A stretch of 64,000 bases of DNA from Acidobacteriota bacterium (GTDB lineage Bacteria > Acidobacteriota > Terriglobia > Terriglobales > Acidobacteriaceae), in contig JABCZI010000004.1 in the NCBI GenBank assembly GCA_013289765.1, positions 186,001 to 250,000 on the forward strand. The letters run 5' to 3'. Under the pieces are notes generated by a model that worked only from the letters and a program-made list of their open reading frames with translations, searched no databases and had not been told where the DNA came from. Made by a program: the position numbers and the translations under genes. Shown here in pieces: positions 26,398 to 36,875 of this stretch; positions within the stretch are counted from its first letter, which is position 1; every line of letters begins with the position of its first letter.

Positions 26398-27342
26398 ATG
26401 GCAATCGAGAAGTCGGAACGCATCTGGCACAATGGCAAACTCATTCCCTGGGATGACGCCACGATTCACGTAATGTCGCACGTGATCCACTACGGTTCTT
26501 CGGTGTTTGAGGGGATTCGCTGCTACGCGCCGCCATCTGGCCCGGGCATCTTCCGCGCCAACGAGCACATGGAGCGGCTGCTGAATTCGGCCAAGGTTTA
26601 CCGCATCGACGTGGATTACACCCGCGACCAACTGGTAAAGGCCATGGTCGAAACCGTCGCCAGCAACGGCGCCTGGCCCTGCTACATTCGGCCAATCATT
26701 CTGCGCGGCTACGGCGAGGCCGGGGTGAATCCGTTCAACTCGCCCACCGAGGTTTACATCATCAATTATCCGTGGGGAAAATATTTGGGCGGCGAGAGCG
26801 AAGGCTGCGACGTATGCGTCTCCTCATGGACGCGGCTGGCGCCCAACACTTTGCCAGCGATGGCCAAAGCCGGCGCCAATTACATGAACTCGCAACTCAT
26901 CAAGATGGAAGCCATCGTCAACGGCTACGTCGAAGGAATTGCGCTCGACGTGAATGGATTCGTCAGCGAAGGCTCCGGCGAAAACATTTTTCTGGTGCAC
27001 CACGACAAACTGATCACGGCGCCCCTCGGCAACTCCGTGTTGCCGGGCATCACGCGCGATTCCGTTTTGCAGATCGCGCGCGACCTCGATATTCCAATCG
27101 TCGAACAGATGATTCCGCGCGAGATGCTCTACATCGCCGACGAAGCGTTCTTCACCGGAACCGCCGCCGAAGTCACGCCCATCCGGTCGGTCGACAAAAT
27201 CAAAGTCGGCAAAGGCACTGTCGGTCCGATCACCAAGGCGATCCAGAAAGAGTTTTACGCCATCGTGCGCGGCGAAAAAACCGACCGCCACGGCTGGCTT
27301 ACACCGGTGCCAGTGAGAAGCAAGCAGCCCGTAGGTGTGTAG
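26398..27342 (+). CDS. ilvE: Branched-chain amino acid aminotransferase
   Basis: A 314-residue fold-type IV PLP enzyme that catalyses the last step of Val, Leu and Ile synthesis (and the first of their breakdown) with glutamate / 2-oxoglutarate. Diagnostic parts are HYGSSVFEGIRCY (residues 31-43), the Schiff-base Lys157 in MAKAGANYMNS, GIALDVNGFVSEGSGENIF and the FFTGTAAEVTPI motif near the C-terminus. Length matches IlvE of the E. coli type. AAGGAG lies seven bases before the ATG. It stands alone with its own terminator; ilv genes are not adjacent. Confidence 0.95.
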   Translation: MAIEKSERIWHNGKLIPWDDATIHVMSHVIHYGSSVFEGIRCYAPPSGPGIFRANEHMERLLNSAKVYRIDVDYTRDQLVKAMVETVASNGAWPCYIRPIILRGYGEAGVNPFNSPTEVYIINYPWGKYLGGESEGCDVCVSSWTRLAPNTLPAMAKAGANYMNSQLIKMEAIVNGYVEGIALDVNGFVSEGSGENIFLVHHDKLITAPLGNSVLPGITRDSVLQIARDLDIPIVEQMIPREMLYIADEAFFTGTAAEVTPIRSVDKIKVGKGTVGPITKAIQKEFYAIVRGEKTDRHGWLTPVPVRSKQPVGV

Positions 27343-27366
27343 CCATGCTGCGGAGTTAGCAGATTC

Positions 27367-27392
27367 AGGGCGCGATTCGTCGCGCCCTTTTT
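27367..27392 (+). terminator. Rho-independent terminator after ilvE
   Basis: AGGGCGCG and CGCGCCCT form a perfect 8-bp stem with a 6-base loop, followed by TTTTTATTT. It overlaps the end of the convergent toxin gene by two bases. Confidence 0.9.
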
Positions 27393-27786
27393 ATTTCCCA
27401 CACCAAATCAACTCGACCGGATATTTCTTAAAGGCACGGTCAGAGGTCAATATGACCATGTTCTCGGCCAGAGCCTGGGCGATGATCAGGCGATCGAAGG
27501 GATCGGAATGATAGAGCGGCAAATCGTAAACCGAGAGAACATGGCTCTGAGTTATGGAGAGTGAATGTATGCCTTGCGCTGCGATTCTGTTCGGAACGTA
27601 ACGGGGGGGAGGCTCTGGTAAATCGAATTTTCCTAATTTTGTTTTAATTGCAATTTCCCAACTGCTCGCAGCTGAGAGATAGAGGTCTTGCTGTCCGTCA
27701 GTTAAAATCTCGAGTCCCTCACTGCCAATCTTATCCGTGGGACCGACGCTCCACAGCCAGACCATGGTGTCCAGCAGGAACTTCAT
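27391..27786 (-). CDS. PIN-domain toxin, VapC-type
   Basis: A 131-residue PIN-domain ribonuclease. The acidic active-site residues are visible: Asp6 in FLLDTMVW, Glu44 in SSWEIAIK, Asp96 and Asp115 in SDPFDR and LTSDRAF. VapC toxins cleave tRNA or rRNA and are held inactive by their antitoxin. It overlaps the antitoxin stop by four bases, the usual translationally coupled arrangement. As drawn, the antitoxin comes first in the transcript. Confidence 0.9.
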   Translation of the reverse strand: MKFLLDTMVWLWSVGPTDKIGSEGLEILTDGQQDLYLSAASSWEIAIKTKLGKFDLPEPPPRYVPNRIAAQGIHSLSITQSHVLSVYDLPLYHSDPFDRLIIAQALAENMVILTSDRAFKKYPVELIWCGK

Positions 27787-28061
27787 TTCTTTCGCTTTCG
27801 CGATTTCGGTTCTAGTTTTGGAAGTTCGCCACCGTAAAACTGCTTCAGAAGGTCATCGGGCAAAGGAGCGTCAAAATCATCTGCGATCCATATTCGACCA
27901 CGGTCCATCCCCAAAGGACGAATCTTCTTCGCTTCGGGTGCAACCGGCACCAGACGCGCAATCGGCACCCCAGAGCGCGCGATCGTCACATCCTCCCCGG
28001 CAGCGACTCGCTGGAGAAGTCGGGAAAGATGGGTTTTCGCTTCATGGATATTCACTTCCAT
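27783..28061 (-). CDS. Phd/YefM-type antitoxin
   Basis: A 92-residue antitoxin. The N-terminal part is the Phd/YefM DNA-binding fold (MEVNIHEAKTHLSRLLQRV ... ARSGVPIARLVPV), followed by a C-terminal arm (GMDRGRIWIADDFDAPLPDDLL) that typically wraps the PIN toxin's active site. It should repress its own promoter together with the toxin; a pair of direct repeats sits immediately upstream. It is translated just ahead of the toxin gene with a 4-base overlap. Confidence 0.9.
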   Translation of the reverse strand: MEVNIHEAKTHLSRLLQRVAAGEDVTIARSGVPIARLVPVAPEAKKIRPLGMDRGRIWIADDFDAPLPDDLLKQFYGGELPKLEPKSRKRKK

Positions 28062-28068
28062 GCAGGCA

Positions 28069-28098
28069 AGACTAGACTAAGTCTGTGGACTAAGTCAA
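28069..28098 (-). promoter_or_regulatory. Toxin-antitoxin promoter with direct-repeat operator
   Basis: On the minus strand TTGACT (28093-28098) and TAGTCT (28069-28074) are 18 bases apart, and two GACTTAGTC repeats (28075-28083 and 28088-28096) overlap both. The -10 box is only about eight bases from the antitoxin ATG, suggesting a leaderless transcript. The repeats are the likely binding site of the antitoxin. Confidence 0.45.
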
Positions 28099-28129
28099 CG
28101 TCTCTGACGACCTTAGCCGAGCGGAGCGA

Positions 28130-28345
28130 TTACTCGGCGCTGCCCGGAACAGCCGCGGCGGCTGCGTCGAATCCAATTTTGCTGTGAGTTCCATCGCAGA
28201 ACGGCTTGTTCGTGGAAGCGCCACACCTGCAAAGCGCAATCTTCTCCCCCGCTTCGATCTTCTTGCCACTCGCGTCCAGCAGAGCGAACTTTCCGGCAAC
28301 TAGATATGGACCTTTAGGCAATACCTGAATGGTTGGATCCGACAT
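28130..28345 (-). CDS. CDGSH iron-sulfur domain protein
   Basis: A 71-residue protein with a single CDGSH-type [2Fe-2S] motif: Cys-Arg-Cys-Gly, then KPFCDGTH. The three cysteines and the histidine ligand are all present. Such small bacterial proteins are redox-active electron or Fe-S carriers, possibly responding to oxidative stress. AGGAGA precedes the ATG. It is the last gene of a three-gene unit with doxX and azoR, so a role in quinone or oxidative-stress redox balance fits. Confidence 0.9.
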   Translation of the reverse strand: MSDPTIQVLPKGPYLVAGKFALLDASGKKIEAGEKIALCRCGASTNKPFCDGTHSKIGFDAAAAAVPGSAE

Positions 28346-28414
28346 GTCTTTCTCCTTTATGATTCGCCGAAGCGAGGTTGAGATTGAGGTTGAACCGAAA
28401 TATTGATGCTGCGA

Positions 28415-28867
28415 TTACTTCGTGCGTGCGTCCAAACTCCACGGTCCCGAGCCGATCTGCGTGATAAGCAGCGCCCCGCCGAGCATGGAGACATTCTTCA
28501 TGAACATGACGAATTGCATCTGAAACATCATGGGATCGCTGACACCCCAGAACTTGTGCATCATGGGAGTGACAGCCGCCAGGAACAGCACGATGAGCCA
28601 GGCTCCGATGCGTGCGCGGTAGCCGAGCAGAATCGAGAGCCCTCCGGCGAGCGCAAGCAATCCCGAGAACGGAACCGCGATGGAAGCGAGCGGCACGCCT
28701 TGCGCGGCGGCGTAGTTAATGGTTTGACTGAGGAAGTGTCTTGGTCCTGACATCAGAAAAATCAGGACGAAGAGAAAGCGTCCCAACAAAACGATAGGGC
28801 CGCTGGCTGCGATTGAAATGCTTGGTGTTTGCAATTGATTCAGTGTGGTTGACCTACTGGCTGACAT
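28415..28867 (-). CDS. DoxX family membrane protein
   Basis: A 150-residue inner-membrane protein with four predicted helices; motifs such as GRFLFVLIFLMSG, FSGLLALAGGLSILLGY and MHKFWG fit DoxX. Family members are linked to thiosulfate:quinone oxidoreductase subunits or to resistance to thiol stress in mycobacteria. It lies between azoR and the CDGSH gene on the same strand, with AAGGAG before the ATG, suggesting a shared redox role. Confidence 0.85.
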   Translation of the reverse strand: MSASRSTTLNQLQTPSISIAASGPIVLLGRFLFVLIFLMSGPRHFLSQTINYAAAQGVPLASIAVPFSGLLALAGGLSILLGYRARIGAWLIVLFLAAVTPMMHKFWGVSDPMMFQMQFVMFMKNVSMLGGALLITQIGSGPWSLDARTK

Positions 28868-28963
28868 TTGACTTCTCCTTATTTCGGTTAAGCATCTGCC
28901 GAAGGATTTTGTGGTGCAAGAACTGAAAATGGAGTTGTTCGCTTACTACAGTTCGCGATGGTT

Positions 28964-29596
28964 TTAAACGTGAGTTGCGGGACGGTTGATCGCAGCGGCC
29001 GCCAGTTGAAGTTGCTCAATCGCAGCGGCGCGAGCAGGTTCCGCGAGTTCGCCTGGCTTTTGATTCTCGGCGTGAATAAATGTGACGTCGGTCAATCCAA
29101 TAAATCCGAGGATGTGCCGCAGGTAGGGCTCCTGGTGGTCATACTTCGCAGTGGGAGTGCCGGGGCGGAAAGCGCCGCCACGCGAGGTGAGGACTATCAC
29201 CTTCTTGCCCTTGAGCACGCCTTCCACTCCGGAGGCGCTGTAGAGGATCGTACGTCCGACGCGCACAATCTGATCGATCCAGGCTTTCAATGGTGCGGAA
29301 ACAGTGAAGTTGTACATGGGAGCGCCGATAACGATGGTGTCCGCCGCAAGCAACTCCTCAATCAGCGTGTCGGAGACAGCAAGCGTTTCGCGTTGCGCGG
29401 GAGTGAGTCCCAATGGGTCGCAGTGTACGGCATGCGTCCACTCATCGGTAATCAGCGGAAGAGAGGTGGTGGCCAAGTCGCGCTCGATCACTTCTCCTGA
29501 AGGATTTTCCCTCTTCCACATTTCGACAAACTTCCCGGTAAGTTGACGCGAGACTGAGTTGCGCCTTGCGCTGGAATCGATGCGAAGCAATTTCAT
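28964..29596 (-). CDS. azoR: FMN-dependent NADH-azoreductase
   Basis: A 210-residue flavodoxin-like quinone reductase. It opens with the FMN-phosphate-binding LLRIDSSARRNSVSRQLT, and continues with ADTIVIGAPMYNFTVSAPLKAWIDQIVR and LTSRGGAF, all characteristic of AzoR. The enzyme reduces quinones, nitro and azo compounds with NADH, protecting against electrophilic quinones. GGAGG lies five bases before the ATG. It is the first gene of the azoR-doxX-CDGSH unit and is divergent from an HxlR regulator, which probably controls it. Confidence 0.92.
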   Translation of the reverse strand: MKLLRIDSSARRNSVSRQLTGKFVEMWKRENPSGEVIERDLATTSLPLITDEWTHAVHCDPLGLTPAQRETLAVSDTLIEELLAADTIVIGAPMYNFTVSAPLKAWIDQIVRVGRTILYSASGVEGVLKGKKVIVLTSRGGAFRPGTPTAKYDHQEPYLRHILGFIGLTDVTFIHAENQKPGELAEPARAAAIEQLQLAAAAINRPATHV

Positions 29597-29642
29597 AGGA
29601 TCCTCCGACTTCAGGAGGGTTAGATAGTGCTCCCCGGTTTTT

Positions 29643-29695
29643 GGTTACAATAAATAACTATACGCTCTTTACATACCAGGAACTTAAGAGTAACC
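29643..29695. promoter_or_regulatory. Candidate operator between azoR and the HxlR regulator
   Basis: GGTTAC (29643-29648) and GTAACC (29690-29695) form inverted half-sites in a 109-bp AT-rich divergent intergenic region. The 41-base gap is long, so this may be two separate sites or chance. Confidence 0.25.
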
Positions 29696-29705
29696 TAGTA
29701 TCACT

Positions 29706-30086
29706 ATGACTACTACGCGACTATCCTCGAAACTCCCCTCCCCTTGTGCGATCGGCGGGCTGCTCGAATTGCTCTCGCGGCCCTGGACGATGCACATCCT
29801 GTGGGTACTCAGCAACAACGGGACCATGCGCTTCGGAGTGCTGCGCAAGCAGATAGAAGGAATTTCAGCGCGCGTGCTGACGGAACGGCTGCGGACGCTG
29901 GAGAGTGCGGGCTTTATTTTCCGGCACTATGAACAGACGATTCCGCCAGCGGTCACCTACGGCATTACCGCTCGCATGAAGGATATCGAGAAAGTTCTCG
30001 CGCAACTGGATTCGCTATCGCGAAAGTGGCAGGGCGAGGGCAAGTCAGAGTCCACGCATGACGTTGAGCGTTCGGTTCACGCCTAA
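29706..30086 (+). CDS. HxlR-family transcriptional regulator
   Basis: A 126-residue winged-helix regulator of the HxlR type. The core runs from CAIGGLLELLSRPWTMHILWVLSNN through RFGVLRKQIEGISARVLTERLRTLESAGF to a beta-wing with Val-Thr-Tyr. HxlR proteins sense electrophiles, aldehydes or oxidants, sometimes through a cysteine near the N-terminus (Cys14 here). It is divergent from azoR-doxX-CDGSH, so it is the likely regulator of that unit and of itself. Confidence 0.9.
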   Translation: MTTTRLSSKLPSPCAIGGLLELLSRPWTMHILWVLSNNGTMRFGVLRKQIEGISARVLTERLRTLESAGFIFRHYEQTIPPAVTYGITARMKDIEKVLAQLDSLSRKWQGEGKSESTHDVERSVHA

Positions 30087-30159
30087 GTGCGTTATCGTTT
30101 ACGGCGGAGCTACTGACCACGGAGAAGGGGTTTTGAATTGAGGTGGGCGAGGTGGCGAC

Positions 30160-30660
30160 TTAGCGCCCGCCCTCATCTTCCTTGAACATGTATTTAATGG
30201 CAGGTTTGTAAATCATCAAGTTCGGCTGTCCATCCTCGCGGAGTACCTTGATACAGGTCTTGTCGTACCACTCGATGATGCCGTGCACTTCCTCGCCGTC
30301 GCGCAGCACAATGACCATCGGTGTTCTCGACTGCATCTGTTTCTGATAATAAAAATTCTCGGCGTTGGTTTGCTCCGGGGGCGCCGCCTTTCGGCCGCTA
30401 CCAGGTCCCGCCCCACGGTCGCCGCGCTCAAATCCGCGTTCTGGGCGGTCGTGGCGATCGTTTCTGTCCCGCCGCTCCGTCAACTGCAGGTGATTGGCAT
30501 TGTGATTCGAGACATTATGATTCGAGACGTTGTGACTCGAAACATGGTTGCCATGATTGTGATCCTGGCGCGGCAAGGCCGGACGGATCAGTTTGCGGTT
30601 GGCGAAATTCTCCTCTTCGCCGGATTGCTGGGCCGAAATTGAAGCCATAGTTTCTTTCAT
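30160..30660 (-). CDS. hfq: Hfq-like RNA chaperone with a long N-terminal extension
   Basis: About 166 residues. The C-terminal ~65 residues form an Sm/Hfq domain: [18 protein letters not shown], then [19 protein letters not shown] and a Sm2-like IYKPAIKYM in place of the usual YKHA. It should form a ring that binds AU-rich RNA and helps small RNAs pair with mRNA. The first ~100 residues are unusual: a short conserved FANRKLIRP stretch, then repeats rich in Asn/His ([13 protein letters not shown]) and Arg/Asp/Gly, probably disordered and RNA-binding. The start is uncertain (ATGs at 30660 and 30648). The family assignment rests on the Sm core and the known acidobacterial form of Hfq. Confidence 0.75.
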   Translation of the reverse strand: MKETMASISAQQSGEEENFANRKLIRPALPRQDHNHGNHVSSHNVSNHNVSNHNANHLQLTERRDRNDRHDRPERGFERGDRGAGPGSGRKAAPPEQTNAENFYYQKQMQSRTPMVIVLRDGEEVHGIIEWYDKTCIKVLREDGQPNLMIYKPAIKYMFKEDEGGR

Positions 30661-30827
30661 AGTGGCGCTACTCTCGCACACGCACTCGCGCAGTTTCCGA
30701 TGATTAGAGGGCCCTGAAAAAGTAATTACGAAGGCGTGAAATTTTCCCTACCGTAACATAGGAACTTACTCGTGACAATGCCGCTTTCGTGCCAGAAGGG
30801 TGCTAAATCTTGCACACCCCTCCGCAT

Positions 30828-32057
30828 CTAGTTTGTTTTCGACATATCAATACCTCTCCGCTCCCGGCCGCTCCCAGTGACCACCGCGACCAGGATGGCG
30901 ATCAGCAGCACGGTCCAAGCCAGCACTGGAGCGAACAATCCGCCGTAGCGCTGCTCGGCAAGCTTCGCTTGAATCACTGCATTACGGGAGGAGAGGAAAT
31001 TTCCCAACTGGTAGGCGAAACCTGGGAAAGTTCCCCGTACTTCAGAGGGGGACAGCTCGTTCAAGTGTGCGGGGATAACGCCCCACGCGCCCTGGATCAT
31101 GAACTGCATTAGAAATCCGCCCAGCGCCAGCATGGGCACGGTATGGGAGTATGCCCAGAGCGGAATAACCGGAATCGCTAATAAGGCGGCAATCACGATT
31201 GCCTTGCGCCGGCCAATTTTTTCCGACCACGTACCGAACAAAATCCCCCCGAGTAAGGCGCCGATATTAGCGATGATGGCAATGAAACCTACGGTCTGCG
31301 GAGTAAACTTGTGATCCTTTGTCAGGAAAGTCGGATACAAATCCTGTGTACCGTGGCTGAGGGAATTGAAGGCAAACATGAGCACGACCAGAAAAGCAAA
31401 GGTGGCCAGATAGGTGAAGATGCCCTTGCCCAGTTTCGTTTCCGTCTTTCTCGCTTCGCGTCCCTGGGCCCAGGCCGGTGATTCGTCGACTTTCGAGCGA
31501 ATGTAGATCACCAGGAAGGCCGGCAGCGCGCCGATTACAAACATGCCGCGCCATCCCACGAAACGGAATGCGGTGCCAAAAACAAGGGCCGCCATCAGAT
31601 AACCCACCGCGTAGCCTTCCTGCAATAGTCCTGAAAAGAATCCGCGTCCCTCCGCCGGCAGGGTTTCGAATGCCAGTGCCGCGCCCACGCCCCATTCGCC
31701 GCCCATCGCGATTCCGAACAGCGCGCGGGTGATTAAGAATACTTTCAAGGAGGGAGCGAACGCCGATGACAATTCAAACACGGAGTAGGCAATGATATCG
31801 ACCATCAAGGTGGGGCGGCGGCCAAAGCGGTCGGCCATCATTCCGAAAAGAAAGGCTCCCACCGGACGAAAGGCTAGCGTGATGAAGATGGCTTCGGCAA
31901 CGGCCGACACTTTGGTTTGGAATTGAGTCGCGATGGCGCTGACGCAGAAGGTCAGGATAAAAAAATCAAATGCGTCGAGCGACCAGCCGAGAAAACATGC
32001 GATAAATGTGTTGCGCTGCACCGGAGTTAGCCGACGAAAGTGGCCGATAAATTCCAT
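30828..32057 (-). CDS. MFS transporter, sialate/lactate-type (SHS-like)
   Basis: A 409-residue inner-membrane transporter with about 12 helices. The first loop DRFGRRPTLM and second-half GTWSEKIGRRKA carry the MFS signature, and the N-terminus LGWSLDAFDFFILTF with GGEWGVGAALAFETLP is typical of the sialate:H+ / lactate symporter branch. It is expected to bring carboxylates into the cell with protons; the exact substrate is not clear. AGGAGG precedes the ATG. It is divergent from a Rieske oxygenase. Confidence 0.85.
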   Translation of the reverse strand: MEFIGHFRRLTPVQRNTFIACFLGWSLDAFDFFILTFCVSAIATQFQTKVSAVAEAIFITLAFRPVGAFLFGMMADRFGRRPTLMVDIIAYSVFELSSAFAPSLKVFLITRALFGIAMGGEWGVGAALAFETLPAEGRGFFSGLLQEGYAVGYLMAALVFGTAFRFVGWRGMFVIGALPAFLVIYIRSKVDESPAWAQGREARKTETKLGKGIFTYLATFAFLVVLMFAFNSLSHGTQDLYPTFLTKDHKFTPQTVGFIAIIANIGALLGGILFGTWSEKIGRRKAIVIAALLAIPVIPLWAYSHTVPMLALGGFLMQFMIQGAWGVIPAHLNELSPSEVRGTFPGFAYQLGNFLSSRNAVIQAKLAEQRYGGLFAPVLAWTVLLIAILVAVVTGSGRERRGIDMSKTN

Positions 32058-32160
32058 GCGAGTCCTTCCTCCTGACTCCGTACGCCCTGAAAGGTCCTGC
32101 GAATGCTAGCATATGGGTTTAAATCAGCAATCGATAATCAACAATCGGCAATTTTCTTTC

Positions 32161-33288
32161 ATGCCCGAACTCGACTCTGCACAGCGCCAGACGCCCGATT
32201 CACTCATGCTGACCGGCTTCTGGTATCGCGCCTTGCCCGCCGACCGCGTGCATCGGAACCAGCTTCATAAGGCGATGCTGCTGGAAATTCCCCTCGTCAT
32301 CGGACGTGACCGCGGCGGACGTCCCTTCGTTTTGCGCGATGCCTGCCCTCATCGCGGCATGCCGTTGCACTGCGGCAACTTCGACGGAGAAAACGTTGAG
32401 TGCTCCTATCATGGCTGGCAGTTCGATGCGCACAATGGACAGTGCCAGATAATCCCTTCACTTACTGCTGAGCAAAATCTGAAAGTCGACCGCATTTACG
32501 CGGGTAGCTATCCGTGCGAAGAGCAGGATGGTTTTGTTTGGGTTTACATCCCGGAGGCAAGCGCACAGGGCGCGGGATTTGCAAAGCGCGAAGAGGCTCC
32601 CGAACCGGCGCCGCAGATTGAAAAGTTCGGCGAAACCTCCAACGGAAAGTACAATCTTGCTTACCTTACCGCTGATATGCCTGTCAGCATTGATCACGGC
32701 ATCATCGGGCTGATGGATCCGGCGCACGGCCCGTTCGTGCATCAGGCCTGGTGGTGGCGCGGCCGCCACAGTATTCACGAAAAGCAAAAGAATTTCGAGC
32801 CCATCCCGAACGGCTTTCGCATGAGCGCGCACACGCCCAGTTCAAACTCCGCGCCCTACAAGCTTCTGCGCCTGTACGCCGCCGCCGATTCTATTACGAC
32901 AACAATTGATTTTGTTTTGCCCAATCTTCGGCGGGAAATTATCCGGGCGGGAAGGTACTGGTTCTCGTCGCTCACGACGGTGACGCCAATCACGCGCACC
33001 CAGTGCCGCATCGACGTGGTCGCGGCCTGGAATATTTTTCGCTGGCTGCCGTTCGGGCCCGAGCTATTGAAATTTGTCTTCGCCAAATTCGTCGAGCAGG
33101 ACCGCCGCACCATGGAACTGCAAGCTGAAGGCTTGCAGCATAATCCGCATCTGATGCTGATCGACGATGCCGACCGTCCCGCGAAATGGTATTTCCAGTT
33201 AAAGGCGGCGCATCTTGAAGCGAAGCGAACGGGAGCAGAGATGAAGCATCCGATGGCGGGGCCGGTTACGCTGAGGTGGAGAAGCTGA
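32161..33288 (+). CDS. Rieske [2Fe-2S] non-heme iron oxygenase, PaO/Tic55-like
   Basis: About 375 residues from ATG 32161. The Rieske domain is clear: CPHRG and CSYHGWQFD supply two Cys and two His for the [2Fe-2S] cluster, near residues 60-85. A C-terminal catalytic domain follows with DHGIIGLMDPAHGPFVHQ, holding the likely mononuclear-iron ligands, and a C-terminal hydrophobic stretch. It resembles the pheophorbide a oxygenase / Tic55 group rather than benzoate dioxygenases. An in-frame ATG at 32113 would add 16 residues of AT-rich leader and lacks a ribosome site. The substrate is unknown; no separate reductase or ferredoxin gene is adjacent. Confidence 0.85.
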   Translation: MPELDSAQRQTPDSLMLTGFWYRALPADRVHRNQLHKAMLLEIPLVIGRDRGGRPFVLRDACPHRGMPLHCGNFDGENVECSYHGWQFDAHNGQCQIIPSLTAEQNLKVDRIYAGSYPCEEQDGFVWVYIPEASAQGAGFAKREEAPEPAPQIEKFGETSNGKYNLAYLTADMPVSIDHGIIGLMDPAHGPFVHQAWWWRGRHSIHEKQKNFEPIPNGFRMSAHTPSSNSAPYKLLRLYAAADSITTTIDFVLPNLRREIIRAGRYWFSSLTTVTPITRTQCRIDVVAAWNIFRWLPFGPELLKFVFAKFVEQDRRTMELQAEGLQHNPHLMLIDDADRPAKWYFQLKAAHLEAKRTGAEMKHPMAGPVTLRWRS

Positions 33289-33360
33289 GTGTGGCGCGGG
33301 CACCCGCGAACGCCCAGGCTGGAATCCAAATCCTTCATCCGAGCCCTTAGGCTGCTGCAC

Positions 33361-33606
33361 TCAATAACGTCCTGCGAGAAAGGCTTCAACTTCGTCGTTC
33401 GTCATCGGTTTCCACCAATCCGGATCGAATATTTTGATCTTTCCTCGCAGCGTCCCGAGCTTCGGCCTCTTGCGAGCAGCCGTTGTTGCACGCGCAAGGT
33501 CCACGACCGGCACTCCGCCGCGACAGATGGTCACAATCTCTCCTCGCTCTGCCGCTCTGATTAGTTCCGGAAATTTCTTCCGCGCATCCGTTAGGTTGAC
33601 TCGCAT
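33361..33606 (-). CDS. Phd/YefM-type antitoxin, orphan
   Basis: An 81-residue protein with the same N-terminal pattern as the antitoxin at 27783-28061 (VNLTDARKKFPELIRAAERGEIVTICR-like) and a C-terminal arm (DPDWWKPMTNDEVEAFLAGRY). No PIN-domain or other toxin gene follows: the next sequence downstream on this strand is the antisense of the Rieske gene. It may be a solitary antitoxin left after toxin loss, or may act on a toxin encoded elsewhere. Confidence 0.8.
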   Translation of the reverse strand: MRVNLTDARKKFPELIRAAERGEIVTICRGGVPVVDLARATTAARKRPKLGTLRGKIKIFDPDWWKPMTNDEVEAFLAGRY

Positions 33607-33625
33607 ATCCTATCCTCGGTGCAGT

Positions 33626-33988
33626 TTAGTCCTCTACCAGCCAGTCCATTGCTTCTTCGCGAGTTTTGAACGTGGGGAGCTCGCGCTGAGAAAAATTCTT
33701 GATGTGCTCAAAAAATACTTGGGGCAGTCGCTCCAGGCCTACCCAAGCCGAGCGTTTCAGGTGTGGCCGATCGAAGACTGCGCTCTCTTTCACTCGCTCG
33801 ATCGCGATACGATCAAATTCGGTTTCCGTAAAATCGGCAAGCAATAGCACGGAGCCGCGAGGTTCGCTGGTGACATAAGACGGGACCAGCAGAGCAAGTG
33901 TTTCGACTTCTCTTGGCGTGCAATGAGAGAGGTCCGCCAGCAGTATTTGTTTGCCGCGGTGTTCGACGAAGCGGATGCGTTCTTCCAT
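33626..33988 (-). CDS. Small STAS/SpoIIAA-like protein, hypothetical
   Basis: About 120 residues from ATG 33988 (AGG six bases upstream). The pattern of a beta-strand (KQILLADLS), a helix (REVETLALLVPSYV), a second strand (SVLLLADF), and a C-terminal helix with FKTREEAMDWLVED is that of the STAS/SpoIIAA-like fold, which binds nucleotides or lipids in regulatory proteins. No partner such as an anti-sigma factor is adjacent. It lies between the orphan antitoxin and alaS, all on the same strand. Confidence 0.55.
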   Translation of the reverse strand: MEERIRFVEHRGKQILLADLSHCTPREVETLALLVPSYVTSEPRGSVLLLADFTETEFDRIAIERVKESAVFDRPHLKRSAWVGLERLPQVFFEHIKNFSQRELPTFKTREEAMDWLVED

Positions 33989-34013
33989 GAGCACCTGCCC
34001 GACAACTAAAACA

Positions 34014-36761
<2,748 letters not shown>

Positions 36762-36799
36762 TTATGAGTGATTCGATTTTAGCACCGCAAAAACTAAAC

Positions 36800-36850
36800 A
36801 GGGCACAGGGGAAAACGGAGGAAACCCTCCGCTATGAATCCCTGTGCCCT
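36800..36850 (-). terminator. Terminator after the LEA-like gene (branched hairpin)
   Basis: AGGGCACAGGG and CCCTGTGCCCT form a perfect 11-bp outer stem enclosing a small GGAGG/CCTCC hairpin. On the minus strand it is followed by GTTTAGTTTTTG. It lies just after the LEA-like gene stop and before alaS. Confidence 0.65.
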
Positions 36851-36875
36851 CGGTGATTAGCTTTCGCTCGCTTTC

